Notes under the pieces: model-generated
The model's input: the letters and a program-made list of their open reading frames with translations, nothing else
Told to the model about the DNA's origin: nothing
Database searches by the model: none
Program-made: the position numbers and the translations under genes
In this document: positions 24,800 through 34,001 of the stretch, in pieces
Layout: every line of letters begins with the position of its first letter
Numbering within the stretch: position 1 is the first letter of the stretch
Assembly (NCBI RefSeq): GCF_000021325.1
Contig: NC_011365.1
Location: 2,074,001 to 2,138,000, forward strand
Length of the DNA: 64,000 nucleotides
From: Gluconacetobacter diazotrophicus PA1 5
GTDB taxonomy: Bacteria; Pseudomonadota; Alphaproteobacteria; Acetobacterales; Acetobacteraceae
Direction: 5' to 3'

Positions 24800-26808
24800 T
24801 CCAGCAGCGGCTGGATTTCGGAGGCCGGACGGGGCCGGCAGATGAAAAAGCCCTGGATTTCGGAACAATTGATCTGCTTGAGGTAATCGAACTGTTCCTG
24901 CGTTTCCACGCCCTCGGCGGTGGCGACCACGTTCAGGCTGCCGCACAGGCTGGTAATCGCCCCCACGATCGCCGCCCCGTCGCCGACACCCTGGCCCAGT
25001 TCGCGGACGAAGCTGCGATCGATCTTGATCCGGGTAAAGGGCAGGCTCTGCAGGAAACTGAGCGAGGAATACCCCGTTCCGAAATCGTCCAGCGCGATCT
25101 TCACGCCCATCTCGCGCAACTGCCGCAGCACCCGTGCCGCGCGCGGCACGTCGTCGATCATCGCGGTTTCGGTAATTTCCAGTTCCAGGCGCCCGGCATC
25201 CAGCCCCGACCCCAGAAGCGCCTGGGCCACGGTTTCGACCAGTCCGTCATGCCGGAACTGCGCCGCCGACACATTGACCGAAACGACGATATCCTCCGGC
25301 CAGGCAGACGCCTGACGGCATGCGGTGTTCAGCGTCCAGACGCCGATATCGTACATCAGGCCCATGCCCTCGGCCACCGGGATGAAGTCGCCCGGCGGGA
25401 TCAGGCCACGGACGGGATGCATCCAGCGGATCAGCGCCTCGACACCCACGATGCGATGGGTCCCGATATTCAGAAAAGGCTGGTAGAACAGGACGAATTC
25501 ATCCTGCGCCAGCGCACGCTGCAGGTCGCGTTCCAGGTCCATGCGTTTCTGGCGCATGCGGTCCATGACCGGATTGTAGAACCGGATTCCCTCGCCCTTG
25601 CCGTCCTTGGCATACTGAAGCGCGATATCGGCGTTCCACATCAGGGTATCGCGATCGCTGCCGTCGGCGGGAAAGCGCACCACGCCGATCCCGACCCCGA
25701 CCGTGACGTCGTGGCCCAGGACCGACATCGGGCGCGACAGGACGCTGCGCAGATGCTGCGCGTGCGCCCAGATCATGTCGCTATCCTGTTCCGCCCGCAT
25801 GACCAGCGCGAATTTATTGCCCCGGATGTGGGCGGCGACGTCGTCCGGCTCCATCAACCGGCGCACCCGGTCGGCGACGAGGCGCAGCAATTCGTCCCCT
25901 GCCGCGTGGCCCATGGTGTTGTTGATGCGCTTGAAGCCGAACAGGTCGAAATACAGGACCGTAAAGCGTTCCGACGGCCGTTCGCACAACATCTGGAGAT
26001 GCGTCTGCAATCCCGGGAGGTTGGCAAGACCCGTGACATCGTCATGCTGTTCCAGAAAGCGCGCGCGGCTTTCCGACCGGCGCAGGTCCGTCAGGTCCCG
26101 GCACAGCAGCAGCCGGCGCCCATCCGGCAGCCCGGTCCAGGACAGGCGCAGCGACCGCCCCTGCCGCAGGATTTCGGTCGTCCAGTCGCACGCACCGTCC
26201 GCCGTCCGCGCGGTATCGCCGGACAGCACCGCCATGATCGCCCGGGCCTGGGTACCGGGCCACAGCAGGTCATCCGGCAGGGCAAGCGTGCTCCCGAACA
26301 GGTCATTGCGATAGAGCAGGCCGCAATCCGCCCCGAACAGGGCGATGCCGTCGGGAATCCGGTCCAGGACCGGACGCAGCGCCGGATCGGCACCCTGCGC
26401 CGGCCCACCCGCCGCCGACACATCCTGCACCACGACGACGGCCGCCGGCATGTCCGCCAGGATCGCGCCGATATGGCGGGAATGGTCCAGGGCATGACAT
26501 TCGATGCGGGCGTGGAACCGGGTGCCGTCCCTGCGGGCGATCAGTTCGACCCGCTCGGCCTGTCCCTGGACCGGAAGGGCGGCCCCTGTTTCCCCGGCGC
26601 CCCGGCACGGCGAAAACAGCGCGGCCAGAGGACGGCCCAGCATGTCGTCGGCCGTATAGCCCGTCAGGTTGCGGGCGTCCGCGCCCCAGGCCGCGACACG
26701 GCCCGATGGGTCGAGAAGACAGACGAACCGATCAGACATGATCGGGACCACGGCGAAAGTGCCCGGCATGACACCGGAGAATTGCGAGGAATCCGTCAGA
26801 AGCGCCAT
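24787..26808 (-). CDS. PAS-(degenerate) GGDEF-EAL protein, probable c-di-GMP phosphodiesterase
   Basis: A 673-residue soluble signalling protein. Residues 1-135 contain a PAS-like sensor and residues 145-245 a second one; the GGDEF domain (about 260-425) and EAL domain (about 430-670) follow. The GGDEF signature is replaced by RGNKF, so it should not make c-di-GMP. The EAL site is intact, with EALIRW, VSVNVSAAQF and LDDFGTGYSSLSFL, which predicts phosphodiesterase activity. c-di-GMP controls cellulose synthesis in acetic acid bacteria. Its stop overlaps the AraC gene by 13 bp. Confidence 0.9.
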   Translation of the reverse strand: MALLTDSSQFSGVMPGTFAVVPIMSDRFVCLLDPSGRVAAWGADARNLTGYTADDMLGRPLAALFSPCRGAGETGAALPVQGQAERVELIARRDGTRFHARIECHALDHSRHIGAILADMPAAVVVVQDVSAAGGPAQGADPALRPVLDRIPDGIALFGADCGLLYRNDLFGSTLALPDDLLWPGTQARAIMAVLSGDTARTADGACDWTTEILRQGRSLRLSWTGLPDGRRLLLCRDLTDLRRSESRARFLEQHDDVTGLANLPGLQTHLQMLCERPSERFTVLYFDLFGFKRINNTMGHAAGDELLRLVADRVRRLMEPDDVAAHIRGNKFALVMRAEQDSDMIWAHAQHLRSVLSRPMSVLGHDVTVGVGIGVVRFPADGSDRDTLMWNADIALQYAKDGKGEGIRFYNPVMDRMRQKRMDLERDLQRALAQDEFVLFYQPFLNIGTHRIVGVEALIRWMHPVRGLIPPGDFIPVAEGMGLMYDIGVWTLNTACRQASAWPEDIVVSVNVSAAQFRHDGLVETVAQALLGSGLDAGRLELEITETAMIDDVPRAARVLRQLREMGVKIALDDFGTGYSSLSFLQSLPFTRIKIDRSFVRELGQGVGDGAAIVGAITSLCGSLNVVATAEGVETQEQFDYLKQINCSEIQGFFICRPRPASEIQPLLDQIN

Positions 26809-27069
26809 GTCTCGCCATTCAATTCAGACTCCGCCGAACCGCTGAAGAAATATCCACCTGTCATGAAGGGTCCGGCGACCGGTACTGGTCCGAAAAATGG
26901 GAAGGAAACGAAGCAGGAAAAACGTTCCGCAGCCGGCCGCCGGCACACGGACCGCGATGCCGTCCACTGGCCCGTCCGGGCAACGATTCATCACCCAGGA
27001 CAATATCATGACGAAACGTTACGGAGAATATGCCAGATCAGTCAATACGATAAAGCAACCTCCTCCGCG

Positions 27070-27945
27070 TCAATCACCGAACACGACCGTCTTGTTGCCG
27101 TTCAGGATCACACGATCATCTAGGTGATAGCGTACGGCGCGGGCCAGGACGCGACGTTCGATGTCACGCCCCTTGCGCACCAAGTCGGCGGGCGTATCGA
27201 AATGGCTGACGCGTTCCACATCCTGTTCGATGATGGGGCCTTCATCCAGGTCGGCTGTCACGTAATGCGCCGTCGCCCCGATCAGCTTCACCCCCCGCGC
27301 ATGCGCCTGGTGATAGGGCCGCGCGCCCTTGAAGCCCGGCAGGAAGGAATGGTGGATGTTGATGCACCGCCCCGACAGCCGCGCGGTCAGGGAATCCGAC
27401 AGGACCTGCATATAGCGGGCCAGCACCACCAGTTCGGAATTGGTCTGCCGCACCAGGGTCCACAGGCGCTCTTCCTGCTCGGCCTTGTTGTCGCGCGTGA
27501 CCGGCAGGTGGTGGAACGGGATATCGGCCATGTCGATATGGCCATAGGCCGCGCGCGGATGATTGGCGACGATGGCCGTCGGCGTCATCGGCAGCTCGCC
27601 GATCCGCCAGCGGTACAGCAGGTCGGCCAGGCAGTGGTCGAATTTCGAGACCATCAGCAGGACGCGGCGGCGCACCGCGCGGTCATGCAGGGTCCAGTTC
27701 ATGTGAAAGCGTTCGGCCACGGCACCCAGCCGCGCCCGCAGCCAGTCCAGGCGCTCGCCGTCCGTACGAATACTGAAGACGACGCGCATGAAGAACAATC
27801 CGGTTTCGACGTCGTCGAACTGCTGCGCCTCGGTAATATTGCCGTCGGCTTCGTACAGCGTGGTGGCGATCGCCGCCACGATGCCCGGCCGGTTGGGACA
27901 GGACAGCGTCACTGTAAAGCTTGCCGGAACCTGATGATGGGTCAT
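27070..27945 (-). CDS. purU: Formyltetrahydrofolate deformylase
   Basis: A 291-residue enzyme that hydrolyses 10-formyl-THF to formate and THF, balancing the one-carbon pool and supplying formate to PurT. An N-terminal ACT domain (about 1-85, starting [20 protein letters not shown]) precedes a formyltransferase domain. The catalytic triad segments are [20 protein letters not shown] (Asn, His) and LDEGPIIEQ (Asp). The ATG at 27945 is chosen over upstream starts because the family begins within about five residues of this ACT domain. Confidence 0.93.
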   Translation of the reverse strand: MTHHQVPASFTVTLSCPNRPGIVAAIATTLYEADGNITEAQQFDDVETGLFFMRVVFSIRTDGERLDWLRARLGAVAERFHMNWTLHDRAVRRRVLLMVSKFDHCLADLLYRWRIGELPMTPTAIVANHPRAAYGHIDMADIPFHHLPVTRDNKAEQEERLWTLVRQTNSELVVLARYMQVLSDSLTARLSGRCINIHHSFLPGFKGARPYHQAHARGVKLIGATAHYVTADLDEGPIIEQDVERVSHFDTPADLVRKGRDIERRVLARAVRYHLDDRVILNGNKTVVFGD

Positions 27946-28033
27946 GTCGGACAATCCACGGGCACGCGCCAGCCTGGTCCGTCCAGCCTGGTCCGTCACA
28001 ATAGGCGCCGGCCGCCGGAACTCAAGCCCGCCC

Positions 28034-28282
28034 CTACGGACCTGCGCCGCGCACCGCCCTCCATGCGGCCTCCAGCGCGTCGGGCATGGTATCGCAGAAC
28101 GCGCTCCAGTCCGGCGCGTCGCCGGGGGCGGCGTCGGCCCCCCCGATCGCGGCGCGCCAGCGCAGGGCCCCATGCGGATCGGCCGTCTTCTCGATCCGCA
28201 CGATCCTGTCGTCGGGGATGCGCGACAGCAGCCGGGCCAGCCGGCGTTCGGGCGTCATCGGCGTCGCATAATTATGGGACAT
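28034..28282 (-). CDS. Small conserved-type hypothetical protein
   Basis: An 82-residue soluble protein of unknown family. The ATG at 28282 has a GGAGG site eight bases upstream, which supports expression. The middle is Arg/Asp-rich ([17 protein letters not shown]) and the C-terminus is helical. It is 88 bp upstream of purU on the same strand, so it may be co-transcribed with it. No motif was recognised. Confidence 0.6.
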   Translation of the reverse strand: MSHNYATPMTPERRLARLLSRIPDDRIVRIEKTADPHGALRWRAAIGGADAAPGDAPDWSAFCDTMPDALEAAWRAVRGAGP

Positions 28283-28432
28283 CGGGGGCCTCCTGCATTC
28301 CAGAGTGGCCCGCGCACGGCGGACGGCGCAAGACGAACAGCCATTCCCCGGTTGCATTCCGCAGGCCGAACGGCTTCAACACCAACATACCTCAATCCAC
28401 CAGCAGGCCCGCCCCCAGGTCAAGGAAGCCCC

Positions 28433-28921
28433 GTGTCCCCCTTTCCCGGATTACTGCCCGACGAGCCGGTCGACACCGTCGCCCACCTGATCCAGACCGC
28501 CCTGACCCCCATCTTCATGCTGTCGGGGATCGGGACGCTGCTGAACCTGTTCAATACCCGCCTGGCGCGCGTGTCCGACCATATCGAGAAGGCGAACGAG
28601 ACGCTGGAGCAGACCAAGACGCCGTCCGAACGCCGGCACCTGCACCGGCACCTGGGCCATCTGCACCGGCGCACGCTGCTGCTGGATGCCGCCATCCTGC
28701 TGGGCGCGGTCGGCGGCGCGTCGGCCTGCGGCGCGGCCTTCGTGCTGTTCCTGGGCAGCCTGCGGGATTCCTCGGTGGCATCGTGGCTGGTCGTGATGTT
28801 CGGCGTGGCGCTGTGCTGTACCGTGGGGGCGCTGGCCATGTTCCTGTGCGACAGCCTGCTGGCGTGGCATGGGTTGCGGATGACCACATCCTGGGCACGA
28901 TCGATCAAGCCGAAGATCTAG
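28433..28921 (+). CDS. DUF2721 membrane protein
   Basis: A 162-residue protein with three predicted membrane helices (about 15-38, 83-110, 120-145) and a charged Arg/His-rich loop (about 45-80). The core IQTALTPIFMLSGIGTLLNL followed by NTRLARVSDHI is the DUF2721 signature. Function is unknown. The start is taken as GTG at 28433 because it has an AAGGA site at the right distance and fits the domain boundary; upstream in-frame sequence lacks family character. Confidence 0.75.
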   Translation: MSPFPGLLPDEPVDTVAHLIQTALTPIFMLSGIGTLLNLFNTRLARVSDHIEKANETLEQTKTPSERRHLHRHLGHLHRRTLLLDAAILLGAVGGASACGAAFVLFLGSLRDSSVASWLVVMFGVALCCTVGALAMFLCDSLLAWHGLRMTTSWARSIKPKI

Positions 28922-28963
28922 ACGACCGCGTCGAAGCACGAATTTTTCATTACAAACGCATAA

Positions 28964-28998
28964 GATCAATAAATGTGCACAATGCCCATTTATTGATC
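28964..28998. repeat. Inverted repeat, 12-bp arms (GATCAATAAATG)
   Basis: Arms GATCAATAAATG (28964-28975) and CATTTATTGATC (28987-28998) are perfect complements around an 11-nt loop. It follows the DUF2721 stop by 42 bp. No T-run follows on the plus strand, so it is not a classic terminator; operator or RNA stem-loop are alternatives. Confidence 0.6.
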
Positions 28999-29083
28999 AT
29001 TTCTTCCGTCGAACCCTGATGATCTCCCCACGATCGCATAGAAACGCGTCACGATTCAGCACGGCGTGTTTTTCGACTCCAAT

Positions 29084-29131
29084 CAATAAACATTCTCATG
29101 TTCAAAGAATGAACAGAATATTCGTTTATTG
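29084..29131. repeat. Long imperfect hairpin (CAATAAAC ... GTTTATTG)
   Basis: Nested complementary arms CAATAAAC/GTTTATTG, ATTCT/AGAAT and GTTC/GAAC stack around a 7-nt loop, with one 4-nt bulge. It lies about 105 bp upstream of the small hydrophobic peptide ATG. Confidence 0.5.
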
Positions 29132-29236
29132 TTTACTATGCATTTTCCAGTCACCTGCCTCCCTCTTCTTTCCTGTTGCGTGGGGCAGGAATTCGGTGTT
29201 GGTTCCGCCCGAAACCAACCCATAGGATTTTGGATA

Positions 29237-29368
29237 ATGCTTATTCAGGAAATCGGTAATCTGGTCGCCCACTCGATGGACGTCGCGTCGGTCCTGCCGA
29301 TGGTCGCCTTCCTGCCGCTGGTTGCCGCGCTGATGGTCGCCACCGCCGTCGCCGACCGGATTGCCTGA
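29237..29368 (+). CDS. Putative small membrane peptide (43 residues)
   Basis: The sequence MLIQEIGNLVAHSMDVASV is followed by a hydrophobic run (LPMVAFLPLVAALMVATAVA) that would span a membrane once, then a charged end (DRIA). The ATG at 29237 is preceded by AGGATTTTGGATA, a passable ribosome-binding site. It resembles small hydrophobic stress or toxin peptides in form only; no family was recognised. The AT-rich hairpin region upstream makes it more credible than a chance frame. Confidence 0.45.
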   Translation: MLIQEIGNLVAHSMDVASVLPMVAFLPLVAALMVATAVADRIA

Positions 29369-29383
29369 CGCCGAGCTTTCCGC

Positions 29384-30343
29384 CTACGGCGTGCCGTCAG
29401 CCGGATCGACGGCGTAGTCGGACAGGTTCATGTCCCGATGCACCACGCCGCGGGCACGCAGGAATGCCATGAACGCCCGATAGCGCCGCGCATTCAGGAC
29501 CGAGGGCTGCTTGCAGACGCGCGACAGGGTCGCCGTCCAGGCGGCACGGTTCAGCTTCGTATCCAGTTCGGGATGCTCCCGGACGGCCTGGGCCAGGATA
29601 TCGTCCGGATGGTTCAGCAGGACGTTCGTCCCCTCCTCCAGCGCGTCCATGAAGCGGACGATCCTGGGGTCATGGGCATGGTCGCGCGCGGCCAGGAAGA
29701 TCAGTTCGTCATTCAGCGGCACGCCATGTTCCTCGGGATAGACCGCGCCGGGGGCGAATCCCTTCTGCCGCAGGTCGATCAGTTCATAGGTGCGCGTCGC
29801 CCCGATCACGGCATCGACCGCGTGTGACATCAGGGCCTGTTCCAACTGGAAATTGACGTTGACCTGATGCACGTCGGACAGGGACAGCCCGACCGACCCC
29901 AGCATGGCCGCCAGCACCGCGTCGTCGACCCCCGCCATGGAAATCCCGATCGTCCTGCCCTTCAGGTCCTTCAGGGAATGAATGTCCGGCCCGGTGATCA
30001 GCGTATCCAGCGGCGTGTCGATCAGCGTGCCCACCCGCACCAGCGGAATCCCCTGCTCGGCCAGCATGCCCAGCTGCGTTTCGTAGGACACCGCCAGATC
30101 CGCCTGCCCCGCCGCCACCAGCCGCGCGGGGGACCCGGGATCGGACGGGGCGATCAGGTGCACCTGCAATCCATGCCGGCGGAACGCGCCGCTATAGTCG
30201 GCCGCCAGAAGCGCCGCGTGATCGGCATTCAGGAACCAGTCGAGAATGACCGTCACCGTGTCCGGCACCTGGGCACGGGCTGGAGACAGGACGGACAGGG
30301 ACAGGACCGCCAGACCTGTCAACACGCGCAGCAATCCGGTCAC
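29384..30343 (-). CDS. ABC-type substrate-binding protein (NMT1/THI5-like)
   Basis: A 319-residue periplasmic protein with signal peptide (about 1-24, ending SPARA). The NMT1/THI5 fold begins VTVILDWFLNADHAALLAAD, typical of proteins that bind thiamine precursors (ThiY) or aromatic/alkyl sulfonates. No permease or ATPase gene is adjacent, so it is an orphan here. The start is taken as GTG at 30343, with AAGGACT upstream; an ATG further upstream falls inside the dispersed repeat at 30362 and is less likely. Confidence 0.8.
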   Translation of the reverse strand: MTGLLRVLTGLAVLSLSVLSPARAQVPDTVTVILDWFLNADHAALLAADYSGAFRRHGLQVHLIAPSDPGSPARLVAAGQADLAVSYETQLGMLAEQGIPLVRVGTLIDTPLDTLITGPDIHSLKDLKGRTIGISMAGVDDAVLAAMLGSVGLSLSDVHQVNVNFQLEQALMSHAVDAVIGATRTYELIDLRQKGFAPGAVYPEEHGVPLNDELIFLAARDHAHDPRIVRFMDALEEGTNVLLNHPDDILAQAVREHPELDTKLNRAAWTATLSRVCKQPSVLNARRYRAFMAFLRARGVVHRDMNLSDYAVDPADGTP

Positions 30344-30361
30344 GGCGTGAGTCCTTATCCT

Positions 30362-30413
30362 CGGGGTGCAGGGCATCATGCCCTGCCGGGTCCGGGCACA
30401 GCCCGGCTTTTTT
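30362..30413 (+). repeat. Dispersed GC-rich hairpin repeat, copy A
   Basis: Core GGGGTGCAGGGCATCATGCC continues CTGCCGGGTCCGGGCACAGC and ends CCGGC plus seven T. Two stacked hairpins are possible: GGGCATCATGCCC, and CCGGG/CCCGG followed by the T-run. It lies between a glycosyltransferase gene and the binding-protein gene, antisense to both. Confidence 0.75.
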
Positions 30414-32070
30414 ATGGGGGTGTCGGTCCAAACAGCCCGATATCGAGATGCTTGCCCGTCGAATAATTCAGCCCCGCGACGCGGCCGAATTCGATCACGT
30501 TCAGGCCGTCCCGCCGCAGGCGCGCGCGAAAGGCCGGTTCGTCGCGGCGGTCCACCAGCGCCAGGCCGCAGGCCCGGTTGTCGCGCAGCAGGTCGGCCGC
30601 GGCAACGGGATCGACCAGCGCCGTATTCTGCCCCACCAGGAACACCAGGCTGGGTTCCGAGAACGAGGGCGAGGCCACGATCGTATCCGGGCACGGCCGG
30701 TAATCGTCCACCAGCGCGGCCAGGCGCGGACTGAGCCAGATCGCCTGCAGGTTCGGGATCACGGTCACGAACAGGCCGACATGGATGATTACCGCCGCCG
30801 CGACCGCCGCCATGGCGGCCCGCAGGGGCTGGCGCCCCACCAGCAGCCAGGCGGACACCAGCACCAGCGGCAACGCGCCCAGCGGCACGATCAGCGCCGC
30901 GGGCTCCACCCGATGCTCCAGCCGCCACAGCAGCACAGGCCCCGCCACGGACAGCGCGACCCCCAGCACCAGCCACAGCACGCCGTACACCGCCAGCACC
31001 ACCCGGCCCCACAGCGCGGCCGGCCATGACCAGCGGTCGGGCATGGTCATGATCGCCGCCGCGGTCAGCATCGCGATCGCCGGATAGGTGGGCAGCACGT
31101 AATGCGGCAGCTTGGTCGCGATGGCTTCGAACACCAGCCAGTGCGGCACGATCCAGCACAGCAGGAAACGCACCGGCGGCGCATGCCGCCGGGCCCAGAC
31201 GAAGGGCAGCGCCATCGCCGCGAAGATCGAGCCGGGCCAGAAGGCGATGGCGAACGCCAGCAGGTGATACCCGGGCGGCAGGCCGTGCGCCTGCTGGCCA
31301 TGGGCCACCTTGCCGAGGAAATTGGTTCCCACCGCGCGCGAGAAGAAATCGCCATGGCTGACGACCCCGATCGCGACGCACCAGGGCAGGACGATCGCCA
31401 GCATCACCGCCCAGCCCCACGCGGGCCGCAGCCGGTGCCACCAGTCGATGCGCCGTTCCACCAGCGCCAGCGCCAGCGGCGTGCCGAAGCCCGGGATCAG
31501 CACCACCGGCCCCTTGAGCATCAGCCCCACCCCCAGCGCCGTCCAGTACAGCAGCGCGGCCGAAAGCGGCGTCGGCCGGTCGCGTTCACGGTCCAGATAG
31601 GCGCGCAGGAGCCCCGTCTGCGCCAGCAGCACCGCCAGCAGCAGGGTGGTGTCGATGGTGGCCATCCGGCCCTCGGCCGTCGTCAGCACCGACACGGCGA
31701 GCAGTCCCGCCGCCAGCAGACCGCTGGCCGGACCGAACAGGGTGGCGCCGATCCAGGCCGTCAGCACCACCACGGCCGTCACCGCCAGCAGCGACGGAAT
31801 GCGATAGGCCCACACCGCATGCTGGCGCAGGGTGCCGGTGGCGGCGACCGAGGCGGCCTCCAGCCAGTAGATGCCGGCGGGCTGCAGATAGCGCGGCTGG
31901 TCCTGGAACCGGACATCGATGAAATTGCCGCTGCGCAGCATCTGCGCGCTGGCTTCCATATAGCGCGGCTCGTCCCGGTCCAGGGGCGGCAGGCTGGCCC
32001 GCCCGGGCAGGAAGATCATGAACGTACACAACGCCAGCATGACGTAATGCCGCAAGGTCAGCCGCGTCAT
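30412..32070 (-). CDS. ArnT-like membrane glycosyltransferase (GT-83/PMT type)
   Basis: A 552-residue protein with about 12 helices. The first loop carries PPLDRDEPRYMEASAQML, with the acidic DxDEPRY motif of lipid-linked glycosyltransferases that work at the periplasmic face. The next loop has LQPAGIYWLEA. Such enzymes transfer a sugar from a polyprenyl phosphate donor to lipid A or other envelope acceptors. The adjacent GT2 gene may make that polyprenyl donor, an ArnC/ArnT-like pair by inference. They are 10 bp apart. Confidence 0.85.
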   Translation of the reverse strand: MTRLTLRHYVMLALCTFMIFLPGRASLPPLDRDEPRYMEASAQMLRSGNFIDVRFQDQPRYLQPAGIYWLEAASVAATGTLRQHAVWAYRIPSLLAVTAVVVLTAWIGATLFGPASGLLAAGLLAVSVLTTAEGRMATIDTTLLLAVLLAQTGLLRAYLDRERDRPTPLSAALLYWTALGVGLMLKGPVVLIPGFGTPLALALVERRIDWWHRLRPAWGWAVMLAIVLPWCVAIGVVSHGDFFSRAVGTNFLGKVAHGQQAHGLPPGYHLLAFAIAFWPGSIFAAMALPFVWARRHAPPVRFLLCWIVPHWLVFEAIATKLPHYVLPTYPAIAMLTAAAIMTMPDRWSWPAALWGRVVLAVYGVLWLVLGVALSVAGPVLLWRLEHRVEPAALIVPLGALPLVLVSAWLLVGRQPLRAAMAAVAAAVIIHVGLFVTVIPNLQAIWLSPRLAALVDDYRPCPDTIVASPSFSEPSLVFLVGQNTALVDPVAAADLLRDNRACGLALVDRRDEPAFRARLRRDGLNVIEFGRVAGLNYSTGKHLDIGLFGPTPP

Positions 32071-32080
32071 CCGCCGCGCC

Positions 32081-32830
32081 CTAGCGTTCGGTGATATGAT
32101 GGGGAAGCCGTGTGCGGTTGTTCAGCCACATCACGCCCAGAAGGTCGCGGATACCGACCAGCGCGCGGTTCAGGTTGGTGTATTTGGAATGCCCGTGCAG
32201 ACGGTTGCGGTGCCGCACCGGCCGGCACAGCAGGGGCACGCCCTGCCGCCCCAGCAGCGCGGGCAGGAAGCGATGCAGCCCCTCGAACTGCGGCAGGCGC
32301 AGGAAATCCGCGCGCAGGAATACCTTCAGCGGTGCGCCGGTATCGGGGCAGCCGTCGCGCAGCAGCCGGCCGCGCAGGCCGTTGGCAAAGCGCGTCGCAA
32401 ACCGGCGCGACAGCGTATCGCGGCGCCGCAGCCGGACACCCACGACCAGCGGCGCGCGGCCCGGCGCATTCCGCGCCAGGTCCAGCATATCGGCGATTTC
32501 CGAAGGATCGTCCTGCCCGTCGCCGTCGATCGTCGCGATCCAGCGCCCGTGCGCGGCCTCGATCCCCGTACGCAGGGCGGCGGATTTTCCAAGCCGGCGA
32601 TCGTGGCAGAGGACCCGCAGGCCGGGCAGCACACCCTCGGCCCGGGCAGCCAGCAGGGCGTCCACGGTGCCGTCGGTGCTGCCGTCATCGACGAAGACGA
32701 CTTCGCACGGCGGCAGGGAGCGGAGCGATTCGGCCAGTTCGGCACAGACGGGCCGAATGTTCTCCGCCTCGTTCAGGACGGCCGCCACGATCGAAAGGAC
32801 GGGCTCCGAACGATCAGGGGATGAGGACAC
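32081..32830 (-). CDS. GT2 glycosyltransferase (polyprenyl-phosphate sugar synthase-like)
   Basis: A 249-residue cytoplasmic protein lacking membrane helices. It has the GT2 motifs SIVAAVLNEAENIRPV at the start, VFVDDGSTDGT near residue 45 and IDGDGQDDPSE near 98, with the DxD-like metal site. It probably moves a sugar from a nucleotide donor to polyprenyl phosphate, feeding the adjacent ArnT-like transferase. The start is a GTG at 32830, only 20 bp from the atpF stop, so it may be read from the ATP synthase operon. Confidence 0.85.
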   Translation of the reverse strand: MSSSPDRSEPVLSIVAAVLNEAENIRPVCAELAESLRSLPPCEVVFVDDGSTDGTVDALLAARAEGVLPGLRVLCHDRRLGKSAALRTGIEAAHGRWIATIDGDGQDDPSEIADMLDLARNAPGRAPLVVGVRLRRRDTLSRRFATRFANGLRGRLLRDGCPDTGAPLKVFLRADFLRLPQFEGLHRFLPALLGRQGVPLLCRPVRHRNRLHGHSKYTNLNRALVGIRDLLGVMWLNNRTRLPHHITER

Positions 32831-32850
32831 GGTCAGAAGGGCGACCCCGG

Positions 32851-33345
32851 TCAGGCGGCGCGGTGGGACAGGGCCGACGGCAGGTCGGCGATCGCCCGAT
32901 CGACGATCGCATGGTCCGCGCCGGCCGGAAGCGCCGTGGCCAGCACATCGCGCGTGGCCTGGATCGCCACGTCGATCGCGACCTGCCGGACCTCGCGCAC
33001 CGCGCTGCGTTCCGAGGCCGCGATGCGGTCACGGGCCATCTGTTCGCGGCGGGTGGCAACGGCTTCGGCCTCGCGACGGGCCTCGTCGGCAATGCGCGCG
33101 GCCTCGATCAGCGAATGCTCGACCAGGGCGCGGGCCTCGACCATCGCGGTTTCACGCTCGCGGGTCGCGTCTTCCAGCATCTGCTCGGCCTCGCGACGCA
33201 GGCGCGCGGCCTCGTCCAGGTCGGCGCGGATGCGGTCGGCGCGGCTGTCCAGGGCGGCGGCCAGCGGCGTCCAGAGCTTCTTGCCGAACAGGACGAAGAA
33301 GAGGACGAAGGCGACGGCCGACCAGAAACGGGGTTCATGCAGCAT
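32851..33345 (-). CDS. atpF: ATP synthase F0 subunit b
   Basis: A 164-residue stalk subunit. A short membrane helix (about 8-25, WSAVAFVLFFVLFGKKLW) is followed by a long, charged coiled-coil rich in Glu, Ala and Arg (about 30-155). It forms, with b', the peripheral stator that holds F1 against the rotor. It is the last gene in the F0 group and follows b' by 30 bp. Confidence 0.93.
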   Translation of the reverse strand: MLHEPRFWSAVAFVLFFVLFGKKLWTPLAAALDSRADRIRADLDEAARLRREAEQMLEDATRERETAMVEARALVEHSLIEAARIADEARREAEAVATRREQMARDRIAASERSAVREVRQVAIDVAIQATRDVLATALPAGADHAIVDRAIADLPSALSHRAA

Positions 33346-33375
33346 GGTCTTGGACCTGTTCCTTTGCGTCCGCGA

Positions 33376-33987
33376 TCAGAAACCGTGCGCCGTCGCGGCG
33401 TCGTCGACCCGGCGGGCCAGTTGGTCGGCCGGAACCGACGTGCCGGACAGCTGATGAACCAAGGCCTGCGCGGTATCGTCCGCGATCTGGCGCAGCGACC
33501 CCAGGGCCGCGGCGCGCGCCGCGGCCACCCGGGCCTCGGCATCACGGATTTCCGCCGCGAGGCGGGCATTCATGTTCTGTGTCTCGTGAAGGGCGGCGAG
33601 ACGGGCGTCCTCGACCACCTTTTCGACATTGGCCTGCGCTTCGGCCATCGCGGCGCGACGGGCCTGGTGCAGTTCGTCCACCGCCGCGTCGGCTTCATCC
33701 TTGGCGCGATGGGCGATATCCAGGTCGTTTTCGATCGTCTGGCGCCGGTTGGCCAGCACCCGGTCAACCTTCGGCAGGGCCGAACGGCTGAGCAGCAGGT
33801 AGAGGACCAGGAAGATCACGCCACCCCAGACCACCTGACCGATGATCAGGGGGTTGGCAAAATCAAGCTGCGGCATGCCCACGGCGCGCGCGCCCGGCGC
33901 GGCCATCGCCATAACGGGCAGGGCCAGCGCGGACGACGTCAGGAGCGACGCCGCCTTGCGGGTGATCGACACCGCGGAACGTGCCAT
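33376..33987 (-). CDS. atpF2: ATP synthase F0 subunit b'
   Basis: A 203-residue homologue of subunit b with a longer N-terminus: a signal-like hydrophobic stretch (about 15-35) before the membrane helix (about 48-68), then an extended coiled coil. Organisms with b and b' use a heterodimeric stator, common in alphaproteobacteria and photosynthetic bacteria. It sits between atpE and atpF in the typical alphaproteobacterial order. Confidence 0.9.
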   Translation of the reverse strand: MARSAVSITRKAASLLTSSALALPVMAMAAPGARAVGMPQLDFANPLIIGQVVWGGVIFLVLYLLLSRSALPKVDRVLANRRQTIENDLDIAHRAKDEADAAVDELHQARRAAMAEAQANVEKVVEDARLAALHETQNMNARLAAEIRDAEARVAAARAAALGSLRQIADDTAQALVHQLSGTSVPADQLARRVDDAATAHGF

Positions 33988-34001
33988 TTCGGCCTCCGTT
34001 C

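Larger units (their letters stand above)
28922..29236. other. AT-rich intergenic region with two inverted repeats
   Basis: This 315-bp gap is far more AT-rich than the surrounding DNA. It holds a 12-bp inverted repeat (28964-28998) and a longer imperfect hairpin (29084-29131). Both contain ATCAATAAA. No RNA family was recognised. It precedes a 43-residue hydrophobic peptide gene, so it is probably a leader or promoter region. Confidence 0.6.

Noticed and set aside
24751-27123. 790-codon plus-strand frame opposite the EAL protein
   Set aside because: It is antisense to a protein with clear EAL and PAS features; no family signal in the long frame.
30344-30379. ATG start of the THI5-like protein inside the dispersed repeat
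   Set aside because: It would add a short Arg-rich tail before the signal peptide; the GTG at 30343 gives a normal signal peptide and has an AAGGACT site.
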